Origin: Desulfobulbaceae bacterium
Lineage (GTDB): Bacteria > Desulfobacterota > Desulfobulbia > Desulfobulbales > Desulfobulbaceae
DNA length: 64,000 bases
Direction of reading: 5' to 3'
NCBI GenBank assembly: GCA_019163135.1
Contig: JAFLKR010000073.1
Coordinates: forward strand, 1-64,000
In this document: piece after piece, positions 37,056 to 47,215 of the stretch
Numbering within the stretch: position 1 is the first letter of the stretch
Layout of the letters: every line of letters begins with the position of its first letter
Notes under the pieces: model-generated
Database searches by the model: none
What the model saw: the letters and a program-made list of their open reading frames with translations, nothing else
What the model was told of the DNA's origin: nothing
Program-made: the position numbers and the translations under genes

Positions 37056-39272
37056 TTACCCTAAAGACTGCTCGCTCTGATAGAGACTGCGAAACCGGTC
37101 GATAGTATCCTGGGTTTGCGGATCAAGTTGCAGGCCGTACTGCTCAATATATTCGGCGGCCATCCGATGGGTATTGAAGATCGGTATATTCAGCCGCAGG
37201 TTGTTGAGTGCCCGCGCTAAATACTGCTGCGGCTGAGCATAGAACATCCCGAGCACAGAGGGCAACAACTCATAGAATGCGCTGGCGTCTTCCGAGTAGA
37301 GCAATGCGTCGGGATCTTCGCTGAGGTCGGCATCGTCAACCGGCCCTTCGTAACCAAACTTCCAACCGGTCTGGCCGTCATGGTACCCTTCTACCCACCA
37401 ACCGTCCATGATGCTGATGTTGGGGACACCGTTCATAGCCGCTTTCATGCCGCTGGTGCCGCTAGCCTCAAGTGGTCGTTTGGGACTATTGAGCCAAGCG
37501 TGCACGCCAGCGACCATGAGTTTTGCCACATGCATGTCGTAGCCAGGAATAAAAATGAGCTTTCCCAAGCCATTGCTGCGCTGGTAGAGTTCTTCCTGAT
37601 TATCGAGGATCAGTTTAAGAACATACTTGCCCGGTTCATCAGCGGGATGGGCTTTTCCGGCAAAGAGAAAGTTGACGGGCCAGTTATTTTTGATGAGAAT
37701 GTCGGAAAGTCGGCCGATATCGTCGAAAATGAGATCTGCCCTTTTGTAGGTGGAAAATCTTCGGGCAAATCCTATGGTGAATACCCCCGGTTGCAGCCAG
37801 TCACTTTCAGGGAGGCTGGAGAGATAATTGGGAGGATCGATCCAGGTTTCGACCATCTCTTCACGATGACTTCTCAGCATCGCATTGATATAGCCAATTA
37901 ACAAACGATTGTCCCGATTCCAGGCATCTTGCAGGGCAGAGGCAAGTAGCGGGAGTTCGTGGTTTGGTGTTGAGACAAAGCAGCCTGGATCGTCTCGCCA
38001 GTTTTGCAGAGAAGGGGTTTGATCAAAACAGCAGGCGCGGTTCTCGCTGATCCAGGTCAGGTGATGTACGCCGTTTGTTATAGCCTTGATTTTATGTGAA
38101 AAAGCTGGGAATTGTTTTTTGGTGACATCGCGATGCAACCGACTGACGCTGTTGATCGCCCGGTTGATCCGCATGGCCATAGCAGTGAAATTGTATTCGT
38201 GGATGGTTTCTTCGTCGTGGGCAAGAAGGTTGAGAATCCGTTGGAAGGCCTTATGGCTGATCGCCGAATACACATCACGGGCAAAGCGGTCGTGCCCTGC
38301 CTTTACCGGGGTGTGGATGGTGTAAACAATCTTATGGGAGACACGTTCTGCGGCGGCGAGAACGTCGTCGTCTGTAATGGTCTCAGGGAAAGTTTCGCCA
38401 AAGGTGTTTTGGAGTTCTTGAAGAATCAGATGCAGCGATACCGTTACCCCGTGTTGTTCATTGAGATGAATGGTGCCGCAGGTGAACCCTAAACTGTCGA
38501 GGAGCGGCAGGATAGCGGAGCCCAGCATCCGTCGTTGATTTGCCTTGATGATAATCGATTTGGCGTTGTAGAGTTGGTGCGCTGATTCTCTAATCCAAAC
38601 CGGGGCATCCGGCAGGCTGTAGTCCAGCAGAAATTCGGGTACGAAATAATCGAGCCTGCCGGCTATTTCCATTTTCATCCAGACCTGCGCTTTGATCAGC
38701 GTAGGCTTGTGCTGCCCATTGTAAAAAGGGATGGCAATCGTCAACGGTTGATCTGGAGATTGGGGGTCTCGAAGTTGAAAGAGGGTGGGGGTACCTTCCG
38801 GTGTCCAGCAGGTTGCATGGTCGATCTGCCCTACCTTGGAGTCAACAATCTGCGAAAAATATCCTTCTCGGTACAACAGGCTGATGGCCAGGGCAGGAAT
38901 GTGGGTGTCGGCGAAACTCTTGAGGGTGTCGCCGGCGAGTACACCGAGTCCGCCACTATAATTAGGGATTTTTCGAGGACCGTATAAATATTTTTGCAGG
39001 AGTGCATTAAGCTTTGGGTCAGAACTTTCGCTGATGTTTTGTTGCTCGAGCAAGTCTTTGAGGGGGTGAAAAACATCGGGGTCGGCACCGATTTCCATCG
39101 AGACATAGGCAACGGAGTTACCTGCAGAGTTGGTCAGGTTTTTCCAGACGGTGTCGAATACCTGCTGGGTGACACCGAAAAAGGTGCCGAAGCGATTGGA
39201 ACTTATGAGTTCTTCCGGGTGAAGGTGAGCAGTTGTTGATGGCAAGTTCATGAAACTAAATATTTTTCTCAT
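37056..39272 (-). CDS. glgP: Alpha-glucan (glycogen) phosphorylase
   Basis: 738 aa; YSGGLGVLAGDTLKSFAD; EASGTSGMKAAMNGVPNISIMDGWWVEG (PLP-Lys). Confidence 0.94.
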   Translation of the reverse strand: MRKIFSFMNLPSTTAHLHPEELISSNRFGTFFGVTQQVFDTVWKNLTNSAGNSVAYVSMEIGADPDVFHPLKDLLEQQNISESSDPKLNALLQKYLYGPRKIPNYSGGLGVLAGDTLKSFADTHIPALAISLLYREGYFSQIVDSKVGQIDHATCWTPEGTPTLFQLRDPQSPDQPLTIAIPFYNGQHKPTLIKAQVWMKMEIAGRLDYFVPEFLLDYSLPDAPVWIRESAHQLYNAKSIIIKANQRRMLGSAILPLLDSLGFTCGTIHLNEQHGVTVSLHLILQELQNTFGETFPETITDDDVLAAAERVSHKIVYTIHTPVKAGHDRFARDVYSAISHKAFQRILNLLAHDEETIHEYNFTAMAMRINRAINSVSRLHRDVTKKQFPAFSHKIKAITNGVHHLTWISENRACCFDQTPSLQNWRDDPGCFVSTPNHELPLLASALQDAWNRDNRLLIGYINAMLRSHREEMVETWIDPPNYLSSLPESDWLQPGVFTIGFARRFSTYKRADLIFDDIGRLSDILIKNNWPVNFLFAGKAHPADEPGKYVLKLILDNQEELYQRSNGLGKLIFIPGYDMHVAKLMVAGVHAWLNSPKRPLEASGTSGMKAAMNGVPNISIMDGWWVEGYHDGQTGWKFGYEGPVDDADLSEDPDALLYSEDASAFYELLPSVLGMFYAQPQQYLARALNNLRLNIPIFNTHRMAAEYIEQYGLQLDPQTQDTIDRFRSLYQSEQSLG

Positions 39273-39441
39273 TTAAGAAGGAAAGGTGCTCCCTGCGGAG
39301 TGCATCAAAGAAGTTTAGAAAGGGTGCCTGACTTTTGCAAGGAAATTTAATTTTCGGGAAAAAATAGTTGTATTTCTTAGTTGGTGCAGTAAATTACGAT
39401 CTGTGCATTTTATGGATAATTAATTTATATGGGAGAGAGTG

Positions 39442-39954
39442 ATGAGTGGTAAAAAAATGTTGTATTTGGCTACTTTAGGGGTGCTTCTTTTAGGTCTGAG
39501 TCTCACGGGATGTAGCAAGAAGGAGCCGGAAACCGCACAGCAGATGACGGGGACAGAAGGTGCCGGTACAGCAGAATCGCTGGAGAGTGCGGACACAGGA
39601 ATTATGGAAGGACGTACTTCAGGACCGATGGTGCCGATTTACTTTGAATACGACAGTTCAAAAGTTACTGGAGAGCAAGTCCAGCGGATTGAGACCAATG
39701 CTGATTTCATCAAGAAGAATCCTGCTCTTACAATTCGAATCGAAGGAAACTGCGACCCACGAGGAACCCAGGAGTACAACCTGGCCCTAGGTGAGCGCCG
39801 GGCACAGAGCGCTAAGGCCTATCTCATTAACTTGGGAGTCAATTCTAATAATTTGACCACGGTTAGCTTCGGCGAAGAAAAATTGCTTCTTTTTGGCCAT
39901 GATGAAATTTCATGGGCACAGAACAGGCGTGATGATTTTGTTATTGTAAAATAA
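39442..39954 (+). CDS. pal: Peptidoglycan-associated lipoprotein Pal (OmpA family)
   Basis: Lipobox LTGC, GNCDPRGTQEYNLALGERRAQSAKAYL. Confidence 0.92.
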   Translation: MSGKKMLYLATLGVLLLGLSLTGCSKKEPETAQQMTGTEGAGTAESLESADTGIMEGRTSGPMVPIYFEYDSSKVTGEQVQRIETNADFIKKNPALTIRIEGNCDPRGTQEYNLALGERRAQSAKAYLINLGVNSNNLTTVSFGEEKLLLFGHDEISWAQNRRDDFVIVK

Positions 39955-39976
39955 CATGTAATTTTAGTTTGTTTCT

Positions 39977-40011
39977 AACCGGGTTGGGGACTTTTCCCTT
40001 GCCCGGTTTTT
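39977..40011 (+). terminator. Intrinsic terminator after pal
   Basis: aaccgggttgggga / tcccttgcccggtttttg. Confidence 0.8.
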
Positions 40012-40104
40012 GTTTTCCCCCTTATCCGGTTTGCAGCACTTGCAATCAAGAGTGCCGAAGGATGGGAGGGATGTCCCTCATTATTTTTTTTAGGAGCTAC
40101 ATAA

Positions 40105-40635
40105 GTGAATATTATTAAAAGCGCGTTTGGCTGCATCGGCAGCCTGTTGATTATGGCAGCGGTCATCTGCAATAGCCAGGCTTGGGCGGCTGAAACCAAG
40201 ATTGGGGTTATTGACATGAAAAAAGTGCTTTCTACCTCCACCTCAGGGCAGAAAGCTCAGGATATTATCGAGCAGAAAATGAAAACCCTGCAGAGTTCCT
40301 TTAAAACTGAGGAAAATGATCTCATCGCCCTGCAAAAGGAAATTGAAAAAAAGGGTTCTGCTTGGAGCGATACCGTAAAGCGGGAAAAAGCCACGGCATT
40401 TCAGAAAAAGCGTAGTGAGCTCGGAGCAAAGCAGGAAGAGGCCAATAACGAAATGAAGAAACTGCGGGAGCAGCACGTTAATCCTATTTTGAAAAAACTT
40501 GAGGAAATCGTGGAGAAAGTGGCTAAGAGTGAGGGCTATTCTTTGGTCCTGCCTCGCAATGTTGTGCTTTATGCCACTGATACCGTTGATATTTCCGACA
40601 AGGTCACCACAGAACTCAATAAGGTGATGAAGTAA
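40105..40635 (+). CDS. OmpH/Skp-family periplasmic chaperone
   Basis: Signal peptide then IGVIDMKKVLSTSTSGQKAQD, coiled coil. Confidence 0.85.
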   Translation: MNIIKSAFGCIGSLLIMAAVICNSQAWAAETKIGVIDMKKVLSTSTSGQKAQDIIEQKMKTLQSSFKTEENDLIALQKEIEKKGSAWSDTVKREKATAFQKKRSELGAKQEEANNEMKKLREQHVNPILKKLEEIVEKVAKSEGYSLVLPRNVVLYATDTVDISDKVTTELNKVMK

Positions 40636-40672
40636 TGTTGATGATGGTTCGATAATCACCTTTCCCGGCGTC

Positions 40673-41668
40673 ATGCATACATTGCGGGACCTTGTTCCCC
40701 GTTTCGCTAAGGCCAAGGTACTGGTTATCGGTGATATCATCATTGATCATTTCCTTTGGGGAATGGCTTCTCGTATTTCTCCGGAAGCTCCGGTGCCGGT
40801 GGTCAACGTGCAACGCGAAGACCTCCTGTTGGGAGGAAGTGCCAATGTCCTGAGAAATATAGTGTCCCTCGGAGGAAACGGCGCCTTATGCGGTCTTATC
40901 GGCGACGATGCCATGGGCCGTAAAGTTGTGGAGTTGGTCGAGGCCCTGGGGGCCTCGACCAGTGGTTTGGTCATCGGGCAACGCCCGACGACAGTTAAAA
41001 CCAGGGTTGTTGCTCAGGGGCAACAGGTTGTCCGTTTTGATCGGGAACAGACAGGTCATCCGTCTAAACGATCTCTCGACGCCCTGTTGGGATATTTGGA
41101 AGCTCATCTCCATGCTTTTGATGCCGTGATGGTTTCCGATTATGCCAAAGGGGTCGTTAGCGAGCAACTCATGACCAGGTTACGTCAACTCCTTGCCTTA
41201 ATCAGGGCTCGAGAACAGCGTATAATGCCCCTGATTATCGATCCCAAACCTTCGAATTTTCACTGCTTTGTCGGGGCAACCGTTATAACCCCCAATCATC
41301 ATGAGGCCATGCAGATGGCCTCCATACGGATTGCCGACGAGCACAGTCTGCTGGCTGCCGCCCGTCAAATCCGTGAGGATCTAGGCTGTGAGGCGGTCCT
41401 GGTCACCAGGGGCGAGGCCGGCATGGCCTTGTTGCAGGGGGATGCTGACCTGGTAACCATCCCGACCATGGCCAAGGAAGTCTATGATGTGACTGGCGCC
41501 GGCGATACGGTGGCTGCCACCCTGGCACTGGGCCTCGCTTCCGGCTGCTCGATGAACGAAGCCGCTGTCCTGGCTAACCACGCTGCAGGCATCGTTGTCG
41601 GCAAGATTGGTACGGCCTGTGTTTCGGCCGCCGAATTGTTGGGCACGCTTTCCCGAGACGACGTCTGA
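40673..41668 (+). CDS. rfaE1: D-glycero-beta-D-manno-heptose-7-phosphate kinase
   Basis: VLVIGDIIIDHFLWG; YDVTGAGDTVAATLALGLASG (PfkB family). Confidence 0.92.
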   Translation: MHTLRDLVPRFAKAKVLVIGDIIIDHFLWGMASRISPEAPVPVVNVQREDLLLGGSANVLRNIVSLGGNGALCGLIGDDAMGRKVVELVEALGASTSGLVIGQRPTTVKTRVVAQGQQVVRFDREQTGHPSKRSLDALLGYLEAHLHAFDAVMVSDYAKGVVSEQLMTRLRQLLALIRAREQRIMPLIIDPKPSNFHCFVGATVITPNHHEAMQMASIRIADEHSLLAAARQIREDLGCEAVLVTRGEAGMALLQGDADLVTIPTMAKEVYDVTGAGDTVAATLALGLASGCSMNEAAVLANHAAGIVVGKIGTACVSAAELLGTLSRDDV

Positions 41669-41740
41669 CGGCATCTTGTTTCTGCCGACGACGTACCGTT
41701 TTTACAAATTGTCACCAAAACCTATCAGGGGTACCAAATA

Positions 41741-42622
41741 ATGCGACCAAGAAGCATGACCGGGTTTGGCCGTGGCGAGGCACTAGGCGAAGGCAGAACC
41801 TGGGTTGCCGAAGTCAGAACCGTCAATCACCGTTTTCTCGATCAACGGGTGATCTTGCCACGGCTTTTTGCAGCGCTGGAAGAACCGGTAAAAAAGATGG
41901 TGGCCGCGGCGCTGGACCGTGGTCGCGTCGATATCACCTTTAGTTTGCTTGGACTGGCCGTCGCTGAACCACGGCTTGTTATCAACGAATGTGTTGCTCG
42001 GCAGTACCACCACTGTCTCCAGCAACTGGTCAACGATTACGGGCTTGATTCTGCGGTCACCCTCAAAGACATGCTGACCTCTCGCGATGTGATCAGTCTC
42101 GAGGAGCAACGCCCGGATATGGATGCGGAATGGCCGCTGATCAGCCAAGCCTTGACTGCGGCGCTCAACGACTGCGATATTATGCGGGAAAAAGAAGGGC
42201 AAGCCCTGCAGACGGATTTATTGAATCGGTTGGTTAAATTCGAGGCCATTGTCGGCCAGATCGAAAATATGCTCCCGGAATTGCAGCAGCAAAGGCAAGC
42301 CGACCTCCGACTCAGGGTAAACAAACTGCTTGATGGGCTTGATATCGACCCTGTTCGACTGGCTCAGGAAACGGCCATCATGGCCGACAAAAGCGATGTC
42401 ACCGAAGAAATTACGCGGCTTGGCAGCCATATGGCACAGTTTCGGGCTTTTCTCGTCAGTGATGAACCGGTGGGACGACGCCTTGATTTCCTCATGCAGG
42501 AATTTCTTCGGGAAGTCAACACCCTTTCGTCTAAGATCGCCAACGCCAGCATCGCTCATCTGGGCGTTGAAATGAAAAATGAAATTGAGAAACTTCGCGA
42601 ACAGGTGCAGAACATCGAATGA
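41741..42622 (+). CDS. YicC/YloC family endoribonuclease
   Basis: RSMTGFGRGEA; VNHRFLD; C-term GRRLDFLMQEFLREVNTLSSKIANASI. Confidence 0.95.
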   Translation: MRPRSMTGFGRGEALGEGRTWVAEVRTVNHRFLDQRVILPRLFAALEEPVKKMVAAALDRGRVDITFSLLGLAVAEPRLVINECVARQYHHCLQQLVNDYGLDSAVTLKDMLTSRDVISLEEQRPDMDAEWPLISQALTAALNDCDIMREKEGQALQTDLLNRLVKFEAIVGQIENMLPELQQQRQADLRLRVNKLLDGLDIDPVRLAQETAIMADKSDVTEEITRLGSHMAQFRAFLVSDEPVGRRLDFLMQEFLREVNTLSSKIANASIAHLGVEMKNEIEKLREQVQNIE

Positions 42623-42692
42623 GAGCGTATCGAGCACTAAATCTTTTCTTCGGTTTCCCACAATATCCTTTTTGAGTACACAGTGAGCCTCA

Positions 42693-42998
42693 ATGGACAG
42701 CAGATTAATTAATATCGGTTTTGGCAATGCCGTCAAGATCAGCCGCATTCTGGCCGTGGTCAATCCGGGATCTTCACCAATCCGGAAATTGAAAGATGAT
42801 GCCCGTGTGGAAAAAAAGTTAATTGACGTCACTGAAGGCCGACGAACCAGGGCCATTCTTATCCTTGATTCCGGACACTTGGTCTTGTCTTCGGTCCAGC
42901 CGGAAACCATCAGCCAGCGTCTGCTTGCTTTGGATCAGGAGCAGCGGCATCCCGTTGGGCTCATGGAAAAAGGTCAGAGAGAGACCGGCAATGAGTAA
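42693..42998 (+). CDS. DUF370/RemA-family protein
   Basis: [34 protein letters not shown]; between yicC and gmk. Confidence 0.9.
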   Translation: MDSRLINIGFGNAVKISRILAVVNPGSSPIRKLKDDARVEKKLIDVTEGRRTRAILILDSGHLVLSSVQPETISQRLLALDQEQRHPVGLMEKGQRETGNE

Positions 42999-43599
42999 GA
43001 GGTTGTTGCTGGTGCTCTCTGCCCCTTCCGGGTGCGGGAAGACCACTATTGTTAACCGGGTCATGAAGAGTCTGCCCGGACTGGTTTTTTCGGTGTCCCA
43101 CACCACGCGATTACCCCGGCCAGGAGAAATCGACGGTGTGCACTATCATTTTGTGGCTCCCGGAGTTTTTACCCAGCTACGCGATGGGCAGCCAACCGGA
43201 TTTCTTGAATGGGCCGAGGTTCACGGCAACCTGTACGGGACCAGCGTCAAGGAAGTCCAACGGCATCAGCGGGCCGGTCGCGACGTCATGCTCGATATTG
43301 ATGTCCAAGGTGCAGCCCAAGTCCGTGCGCATGCCAATCCGATCACGATTTTCATTGCCCCGCCTTCGTTAACTGAACTGGAGCGCCGCCTTCGCGGCCG
43401 AGGTACGGAAAGCGAGGCGACGGTGGCCGTACGGCTTGCCAACGCCTGCAAGGAGTTGGCCTGTATTCCCGCCTACGATTATCTGATCATCAACGATCGA
43501 CTCGACGAGGCGGTGGAGAGTTTGCGCAGCATTATCATTGCCGAACGAAGCCGGCAGCGGCGCACGCCTGCTGGTCAGGCGATGCACTGGGGGACATGA
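42991..43599 (+). CDS. gmk: Guanylate kinase
   Basis: ATG 42991; [39 protein letters not shown]. Confidence 0.95.
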   Translation: MSKRLLLVLSAPSGCGKTTIVNRVMKSLPGLVFSVSHTTRLPRPGEIDGVHYHFVAPGVFTQLRDGQPTGFLEWAEVHGNLYGTSVKEVQRHQRAGRDVMLDIDVQGAAQVRAHANPITIFIAPPSLTELERRLRGRGTESEATVAVRLANACKELACIPAYDYLIINDRLDEAVESLRSIIIAERSRQRRTPAGQAMHWGT

Positions 43600-44402
43600 T
43601 GGAAGGAAAGAAAAAAGGGGAAGGGATGGTGCAGAACACCCGTCCGTTAACCGATGAGCCGTCCGATGACCTGCTCTGGGGGATCAATGCGGTCTGGGAA
43701 GCCCTTTCACAGAATCCGGGCGGCATCAGTGAGATTTTCGTGCAGGAGGGCAAGGCCGGTGCTCGTCTCCAGCAGATTATTGATTTAGCTAAAGACCATG
43801 CCATCGTTGTTCGTTTTGTTGACGCCGACAGAATGCGGGTTCCTCGCCATTGCCGGCATCAGGGGGTGGTGGCCAGGCAAACTGAGGCCCGGTTGATGTC
43901 GTTGGATGATCTACTGGTAAGTTTGGGCGGCGGTGAGGCACCGGGTGCCCCACGGCTACTGGTGCTCGATTCCATCCAGGATCCCCACAATCTTGGCTCC
44001 ATTCTTCGCTCAGCCCTGGCCGCCGGTTTTTTGCATGTCATCATGACCCGGGAGCGGAGTGTGCCGATCACCGGGACCGTCGCCCGTACCTCCGCTGGCG
44101 CGGTTGCGCATCTGCGGATTTGTCAGGTGGTAAATTTGGCGGAGACCCTCAAAACTTTGAAAGAACGCGGCTTCTGGATCTTCGGGGCCGTGGTGGAAAG
44201 TGACGCCACCTCGCTGTACGCCACCGAATTTTCTGGTCCGATCTGCGTGGTCATTGGCAGCGAGGGTAAGGGCATCCGACCGTTGGTCAGAAAACAATGC
44301 GATTTTCTGGTGACCATTCCAATGCGTGCGTCGTTCAATTCGCTTAATGCTTCGGTGGCTGCGGCGATCATCATGTTTGAAATCGACCGTCGGTCGAGCT
44401 GA
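43596..44402 (+). CDS. rlmB: 23S rRNA (guanosine-2'-O-)-methyltransferase RlmB (TrmH/SpoU)
   Basis: LDSIQDPHNLGSILRSA; VIGSEGKGIRPLV; IPMRASFNSLNASVAAAI. Confidence 0.93.
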   Translation: MMEGKKKGEGMVQNTRPLTDEPSDDLLWGINAVWEALSQNPGGISEIFVQEGKAGARLQQIIDLAKDHAIVVRFVDADRMRVPRHCRHQGVVARQTEARLMSLDDLLVSLGGGEAPGAPRLLVLDSIQDPHNLGSILRSALAAGFLHVIMTRERSVPITGTVARTSAGAVAHLRICQVVNLAETLKTLKERGFWIFGAVVESDATSLYATEFSGPICVVIGSEGKGIRPLVRKQCDFLVTIPMRASFNSLNASVAAAIIMFEIDRRSS

Positions 44403-44423
44403 GTTTCGTTGTTGAGGAAAAAC

Positions 44424-44471
44424 TGGCTCGGGAGTGGTAAGGCACCGCTCCCGGGCCACGATCTTTATCTT
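44424..44471. terminator. Convergent terminator between rlmB and S1-domain gene
   Basis: ggctcgggag ... ctcccgggcc hairpin. Confidence 0.75.
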
Positions 44472-45625
44472 TTTTTCTTTTCCTGCTTCTTGAACAGATC
44501 GCCAAAGGTGCCCATGGAGGTTGCTTCCTTGGTTGCCGGCGGCGGCGTGTATTGCTCCCCTGCCGGTTCCTTGGCGACATAATCCTCAGGCGTTAAAGCC
44601 AGCCGTTTCTGGACGGTATCAACGGATTCGATTTTAACGGTCAGTTCTTGACCTGCTTCCAGCACCTCACGGGGATGATGGATTCTCCGCCCTGCTCCGA
44701 TCTTGGAGATATGGAGCAGCCCATCGATACCCGGTTCCAGGGTGACAAAGGCACCGAAGTCAGCCAACCGGGATACCCTGCCCTGATGGACGGAACCTAC
44801 GGGATACTTGCTTAGGACCTGATCCCAAGGGTTGGCGGTGGTCTCCCGCAGGCTCAAGGAGATTCGGTCTTTTTCCCAATCCAGCCGTTTGATGACCACC
44901 TGCACTTGCTGACCGCGACTGAGGATATCCTCAACCCGTTCGGTCTGCCCCCAAGCGAGTTCTGAGATAGGAATGAGACCATCCACCCCGCCGATATCGA
45001 CAAAGGCGCCGAAATCGCGTAGCGAAGTGACGGTACCGCTGACCTGCATGCCCTCGGTAAGTTTTTCCTTGAGCAACTCACGTTCCTGGGCCCGTTGATC
45101 TTCCTGGACGGCTCGTGCCGAAAGGATGATGTTTTTGCCCTGGCTGCCGAACTCGATAATTTTAAAGGCAAGGGTTTTGTCGATATAGTCTTCCCCGTTT
45201 TCAACTTTACGAATATCCATCTGCGAGTAGGGACAGAAACCTCGTTGGCCGGCAACCGTGACCGAAAAACCACCTTTGATTTCACCCGTGACTTTGCCTT
45301 CGACCGGGATGCCGGATTGAAAGGCTTCTTCGAGTTCGCGTGAACTCGTCTGGCCGGAGCCGAGTCGGGTGGTAAACACCATCTCGCCATTCCGCGCCGC
45401 CAGGAAAAAGACCTTGATGCGATCACCGATGGCGACGAGCAACTCTCCTGCCTCGTTGCGCAATGCGGAGGCATTCAGGACACCTTCACTTTTGCCGCCG
45501 ACATCAAGAAAAATATTGTCACCACTGATGCCGACAACGAGTGCTTCCACGCGATCGCCGGGCTGCATGTTTTTGCGGGAAACGGTTTTTACCTGGAAAA
45601 GATCTGCAAAGGATTCGTCGCTCAT
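44465..45625 (-). CDS. Multi-S1-domain RNA-binding protein
   Basis: Repeated S1 motifs (FGAFVDIGGVDGLIPISELAWG; FGAFVTLEPGIDGLLHISKIG). Confidence 0.9.
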   Translation of the reverse strand: MSDESFADLFQVKTVSRKNMQPGDRVEALVVGISGDNIFLDVGGKSEGVLNASALRNEAGELLVAIGDRIKVFFLAARNGEMVFTTRLGSGQTSSRELEEAFQSGIPVEGKVTGEIKGGFSVTVAGQRGFCPYSQMDIRKVENGEDYIDKTLAFKIIEFGSQGKNIILSARAVQEDQRAQERELLKEKLTEGMQVSGTVTSLRDFGAFVDIGGVDGLIPISELAWGQTERVEDILSRGQQVQVVIKRLDWEKDRISLSLRETTANPWDQVLSKYPVGSVHQGRVSRLADFGAFVTLEPGIDGLLHISKIGAGRRIHHPREVLEAGQELTVKIESVDTVQKRLALTPEDYVAKEPAGEQYTPPPATKEATSMGTFGDLFKKQEKKKR

Positions 45626-45717
45626 TGTTTTCTACTGTTCCAATAAGAGTTATCCAGCATTGAAAACTCGCAGGCGAGTTTTGTACTGGCGCTGTAATCG
45701 CATCCCTTCGGGATGGA

Positions 45718-46233
45718 TCAATCGTCTAACAACAACTTGCTGCCGACTTCAAGTCGGTGTACTGAAAAGTCATCGGTATCGAGCAGGGCAAAGGACGGAT
45801 TCGCATCCTTGCCCAGAAGATCGCCGGGATTGATCAGCAGGCAGGCGCCCAGCCGTTCAACTGAAAAAATATGATCATGCCCATAACAGACAAGGTCATA
45901 GGCACCCGAGAGCGCCAACTCGCGGGCCAGTTCCGGATAATGATTAAAGGCGATACGGTGCGAGTCGGCAACCAGGGTTCCGTGAAAGCCATGGTGGCGG
46001 ATATTGTCTAGCCCGGTGGCGCATCGCGAGGCAATAAGATGTTGATCGCCGGCATTGTTGCCGTAAATCAAATGCACCGGTCCTTGGAATGCATGCAGAT
46101 AGGCCAGCATAAAGGGCGAGATCAGATCGCCGCAGTGAATCAGCAGATCAGCACCTTCCCGGTTGGCAAGACTCACGGCCCGTCGCAGGTTGGGGATGTG
46201 GTCATGGCTATCTGATAAAATGGCGATACGCAT
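45718..46233 (-). CDS. YfcE-like metallophosphoesterase
   Basis: MRIAILSDSHDHIPNL; HCGDLISP; YGNNAGD; CYGHDHI. Confidence 0.92.
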   Translation of the reverse strand: MRIAILSDSHDHIPNLRRAVSLANREGADLLIHCGDLISPFMLAYLHAFQGPVHLIYGNNAGDQHLIASRCATGLDNIRHHGFHGTLVADSHRIAFNHYPELARELALSGAYDLVCYGHDHIFSVERLGACLLINPGDLLGKDANPSFALLDTDDFSVHRLEVGSKLLLDD

Positions 46234-46238
46234 GGAAG

Positions 46239-46490
46239 TCAACGTGCAGAGACGGCCGGGACGAGGCGGAGGTCGCGGTACCGGGTACGCATGTTTTCGT
46301 TCCGAACCGACCGATCGTGCCTCAACTGATCTTTTTTAACCCGGTTCCAGGATTGCGGCAACTCCTTTTGCACCGATGGTTGTTGTCTGCCAGTCAGGCT
46401 GACGTTCCAAGTGGCATGGCTACCCTTGTGAAAGGGGCGGAAACCGAGGAAATTGAGGGGTGCCGGCCACATGGGTCGATTCGGATTCAT
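46239..46490 (-). CDS. Possible small basic ORF (83 aa) between lolA and yfcE
   Basis: Start overlaps lolA stop by ATGA and stop lies just before yfcE ATG; no recognisable motif. Confidence 0.35.
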   Translation of the reverse strand: MNPNRPMWPAPLNFLGFRPFHKGSHATWNVSLTGRQQPSVQKELPQSWNRVKKDQLRHDRSVRNENMRTRYRDLRLVPAVSAR

Positions 46491-47215
46491 TGACGGATAG
46501 TTTCGGTACCGGGCGCCAGGTCAAGTTTGAGCAGGGATTCCACCCGCTGCCGGTTCCCCGTCGGCAGGGTGTTAAAGCGCACCGTGGAGAAGGTGAGTTC
46601 GGTCAGGGAGCCGAAATGATCTTCCATGAGCAGCCGATGGATGGTCTGGTCTCCACTGAGCCAGAGCTGAATCCTTTTTACTTGGGGATGCGGCTGCCGA
46701 GGGGTAAGGAGAACCGATATGTAACCGGACGGAGGTTCGTTGAGGAAGAACTGTCGGTCCGGATCGCTGGCCACAAATTCCTCGAGCAGGCTGGTGGTGC
46801 CGGTAAAAATCGCATAGGTGATGTCGGATTCCATCTCGCCTGCCGGAGAGATGATCAGCTGTTTGTCATGGGGAGTGTAGATAGAGAACTCCTTGCCGTC
46901 GTTGATAATGGTCTGCACCATGGGTTCAGTGTAGTCCCAGCGCATGATGCCTTTTCCGGTCGGTGCAGAGGCGCCCGGTTGGGTTGTGGGCCGATAAAAT
47001 ACGGCCTTGCCGCTCCCCTGCTTGACCCGACTGTTGGTCGAGGTGGATTGGGAAAAATCGAATTCGAGGCTGTGGAGTTGCTGGTATTTTTTTTGCAATT
47101 TCAAAATGTTGTTCGCTGGTCCCTGGGTGGATTCGGCACTGTAGCCAGAGAGAGGCAGGGCGGTCACCAGGCACAGGGTCAGGAAAAACAAGAGGGCTTG
47201 GAGGGCGTTAGACAT
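46487..47215 (-). CDS. lolA: Outer membrane lipoprotein carrier LolA-like
   Basis: Signal peptide; QQLHSLEFDFSQSTST, GIMRWDYTEP. Confidence 0.88.
   Translation of the reverse strand: MSNALQALLFFLTLCLVTALPLSGYSAESTQGPANNILKLQKKYQQLHSLEFDFSQSTSTNSRVKQGSGKAVFYRPTTQPGASAPTGKGIMRWDYTEPMVQTIINDGKEFSIYTPHDKQLIISPAGEMESDITYAIFTGTTSLLEEFVASDPDRQFFLNEPPSGYISVLLTPRQPHPQVKRIQLWLSGDQTIHRLLMEDHFGSLTELTFSTVRFNTLPTGNRQRVESLLKLDLAPGTETIRQ

Noticed and set aside
45663-45715. Two small hairpins (aaaactcgcaggcgagtttt; catcccttcgggatg) between the S1-domain gene and yfcE
   Set aside because: Probably an ordinary terminator/attenuator between adjacent minus-strand genes; no T-run clear enough to annotate.
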